Under the pieces are notes generated by a model that did not search any database, was not told where the DNA came from, and saw only the letters and a list, made by a program, of their open reading frames with translations. 6,596 bases of DNA from an uncultured Oscillibacter sp. (GTDB lineage: Bacteria; Bacillota; Clostridia; Oscillospirales; Oscillospiraceae), in assembly GCA_910588175.1 (NCBI GenBank), contig CAJUQQ010000091.1, positions 1 through 6,596 on the forward strand. The letters are read 5' to 3'. Within the stretch, counting starts at the first letter, position 1; the number at the start of each line of letters is the position of its first letter. Shown here piece by piece: positions 4,811-6,596 of the stretch. Made by a program: the position numbers and the translations under genes.

Positions 4811-6596
4811 CAGGAAATATCCGCCATCTCTAAATATTTATACCCATTCTCGGCGATATGGTCCTTCCGCCCCTGGAGGTTGTCCCCCAGCAGGAGGTCA
4901 AAGACCTGGGCCGTCCGCTCCACGTCCTCCGGCATCACCCGGATGAGCCGCCGCGTCTCCGGGTTCATGGTGGTCAGCCACATCATGTCCGGGTCGTTCT
5001 CGCCCAGGCCCTTGGAGCGGTCAATCTTGTATTTCTTCCCCTCCAGCCCCTTCACGATGTCGTTCTTTTCCTTGTCGGAGTAGGCAAACCAGGTCTTCTC
5101 CCCGCAGTTGATTTCAAAAAGGGGGGTTTCCGCGATATACACATACCCCTCCCGAATCAGCGTCGGGGTCAGGCGGTACAGCATGGTCAGCACCAGGGTC
5201 CGAATCTGGAAACCGTCCACATCGCCGTCGGTGCAGATCACCACCTTGCTCCAGCGGAGATTTCCCAAATCAAAGGAGGACACATCCTTGGCGTGCTTGT
5301 TCTGCACCTCCACGCCGCAGCCCAGGACCTTGATCAGGTCCGTGATGATTTCGCTCTTGAAAATCCGGGCGTAGTCCGCCTTCAGGCAGTTCAGAATCTT
5401 TCCCCGAATGGGCATGATGCCCTGATACTCCGAGTCCCGGGCCAGCTTCACGCTGCCCAGGGCGCTGTCGCCCTCCACGATGTAGATTTCCCGGCGCTCC
5501 GGGTCCTTCGTCCGGCAGTCCACAAACTTCTGCACCCGGTTGGCGATGTCCACGCTGCCGGAGAGCTTTTTCTTGATGCTCAGCCGGGCCTCCTCCGCTT
5601 TCTCCCGGCTGCGCTTGTTCAAAAGCACCTGCCCGGCGATTTTCTCCGCGTCGAAATGGTTTTCAATAAAGTAAATCTCCAGGTTGGACCGGAGGAATTC
5701 CGTCATGGCCTCCTGGACAAACTTGTTGGTAATGGCCTTTTTCGTCTGGTTTTCATAGCTGGTTTGGGTGGAGAAGTTGCTGGTGACCAAAATCAGACAG
5801 TCCTCCACATCCGCCCAGGTGACCTTGCTTTCGTTCTTCTGGTACTTCCCCTGCTCCCGCAGGTACTTGTCCACGGCGGAGACAAAGGCGGAGCGGCTGG
5901 CCTTCTCCGGGCTTCCCCCGTGCTCCAGCCAGCTGGAGTTGTGATAGTGCTCCACCACGTTCACCCGGTTGGAAAAGCAGAAGGCCGCCGACAGCTTCAC
6001 CTTGTATTCCGGCTTATCCTCCCGGTCCCGGCCCTTCTTCTCCGCCTGCCAGAAGGCCGGGGAGGTCAGGCTGTTCTCCCCCGCCAGCTCGGAAACATAG
6101 TCGGCGATGCCGTTTTCATAGACGAACTCCGTCTCCTCAAAAACCCCCGGCTCCGTCTCGTTGCGGAAGTGGAAGGTAATCCCGGCGTTCACCACCGCTT
6201 GGCGCTTCATCACGCCGGAGAAGTACTCCGCCGGGATGTTGATGTCCGTGAACACCTCCAGGTCCGGAAGCCACCGGGTCCGGGTGCCGGTCTTCTTGGC
6301 CTGGGACTTGGGCAGGGGCGTTTTCTGGAGCTCCCCCGCGATCTCCCCCCGCTCGAAGCGGAGGCGGTACTCAAAGCCGTCCCGCCAGACGGTGACATCC
6401 ATGTAGCGGGAGGCGTACTGGGTGGCGCAGGAGCCCAGGCCGTTGAGGCCTAGAGAGAACTCGTAGTTGTCCCCGGAGACGTTGTCGTACTTGCCCCCGG
6501 CGTAGAGCTCGCAGAAGACCAGCTCCCAGTTCCAGCGCTGTTCCTTCTCGTTCCAGTCCACCGGGCAGCCCCGGCCCGCGTCCTCCACCTCCACGC
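4810..6596 (-). CDS. parE: DNA topoisomerase IV subunit B (ParE/GyrB family), 5' end missing
   Basis: The reading frame runs off the right edge. About 594 C-terminal residues are visible; the first part of the ATPase domain, including the true start, is missing. The GTG at 6594 is internal, not a start. Numbering from that codon: ATP-binding motif DAGRG (5-9, usually DNGRG), glycine-rich lid GLNGLGS (49-55), and the transducer QTK loop QTKKAI (283-288) whose Lys contacts the ATP gamma-phosphate. The TOPRIM domain has EGDSALGS (374-381), MPIRGKILN (394-402) and the metal-binding TDGDVDG (455-461), followed by SKGLGE (527-532) and TTMNPETRRL (541-550). The subunit hydrolyses ATP to drive strand passage through the break made by ParC. 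Several positions differ from standard GyrB/ParE (Ala for Asn in the ATPase motif, Leu for Gly in EGDSAGGS), so this is a divergent branch. The QTK, TOPRIM acidic and glycine motifs are kept, so it is probably active. Its stop TGA overlaps the transposase ATG. Confidence 0.92.
   Translation of the reverse strand, partial: VEVEDAGRGCPVDWNEKEQRWNWELVFCELYAGGKYDNVSGDNYEFSLGLNGLGSCATQYASRYMDVTVWRDGFEYRLRFERGEIAGELQKTPLPKSQAKKTGTRTRWLPDLEVFTDINIPAEYFSGVMKRQAVVNAGITFHFRNETEPGVFEETEFVYENGIADYVSELAGENSLTSPAFWQAEKKGRDREDKPEYKVKLSAAFCFSNRVNVVEHYHNSSWLEHGGSPEKASRSAFVSAVDKYLREQGKYQKNESKVTWADVEDCLILVTSNFSTQTSYENQTKKAITNKFVQEAMTEFLRSNLEIYFIENHFDAEKIAGQVLLNKRSREKAEEARLSIKKKLSGSVDIANRVQKFVDCRTKDPERREIYIVEGDSALGSVKLARDSEYQGIMPIRGKILNCLKADYARIFKSEIITDLIKVLGCGVEVQNKHAKDVSSFDLGNLRWSKVVICTDGDVDGFQIRTLVLTMLYRLTPTLIREGYVYIAETPLFEINCGEKTWFAYSDKEKNDIVKGLEGKKYKIDRSKGLGENDPDMMWLTTMNPETRRLIRVMPEDVERTAQVFDLLLGDNLQGRKDHIAENGYKYLEMADIS

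Noticed and set aside
4858..6453. Plus-strand reading frame (531 codons)
   Set aside because: It mirrors parE, whose ATPase and TOPRIM motifs are unmistakable. The Val/Leu/His/Gln-rich product has no recognisable domain.
6592..6594. GTG at the right edge as the start of parE
   Set aside because: The next residues are already the second ATP-binding motif (DAGRG), which lies some tens of residues inside GyrB/ParE proteins, so the true start is outside the window.
1..6596. CRISPR array, prophage, defence system or rRNA
   Set aside because: No regularly spaced repeats, phage structural genes, known defence genes or rRNA sequence were seen. The only mobile-type gene is the RAYT.

Overview
The window looks like chromosomal core DNA from a GC-rich low-GC-phylum relative, most likely a gut Clostridia member of the Oscillospiraceae type. 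This is an inference from the strong AGGAGG-type ribosome binding sites, a divergent topoisomerase IV pair, a single-domain LUD protein and a Firmicutes-style REP-associated transposase; no marker fixes the species.

Every supported gene lies on the minus strand, so transcription runs from high to low coordinates. In that order: a divergent parE (GyrB/ParE subunit, 5' end cut off by the right edge), a REP-associated tyrosine (HUH/Y1) transposase, parC, a LUD/DUF162 protein with a cysteine cluster, a lipoprotein of unknown family, and a tRNA-Gly(GCC) with its own promoter and terminator. Gaps between the first four genes are between -1 and 28 bases, which suggests one operon. The lipoprotein gene follows 79 bases later and probably belongs to it. 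ParE and ParC together should form the A2B2 topoisomerase that unlinks daughter chromosomes.

The oddest part is the transposase wedged between parE and parC. Its start codon overlaps the parE stop codon, and its last codons carry the ribosome binding site of parC. The gene also holds a perfect 30-base inverted repeat within its own reading frame (4391-4420 and 4623-4652). Each copy is itself a small palindrome with a 9-bp stem and 4-base loop, like the REP elements that such transposases act on.

The left end (1-148) has no gene. It holds three consecutive stem-loops (33-68, 70-105, 103-123) downstream of the tRNA terminator. Long plus-strand reading frames at 228-1298, 1850-3118 and 4858-6453 are antisense shadows of the minus-strand genes.
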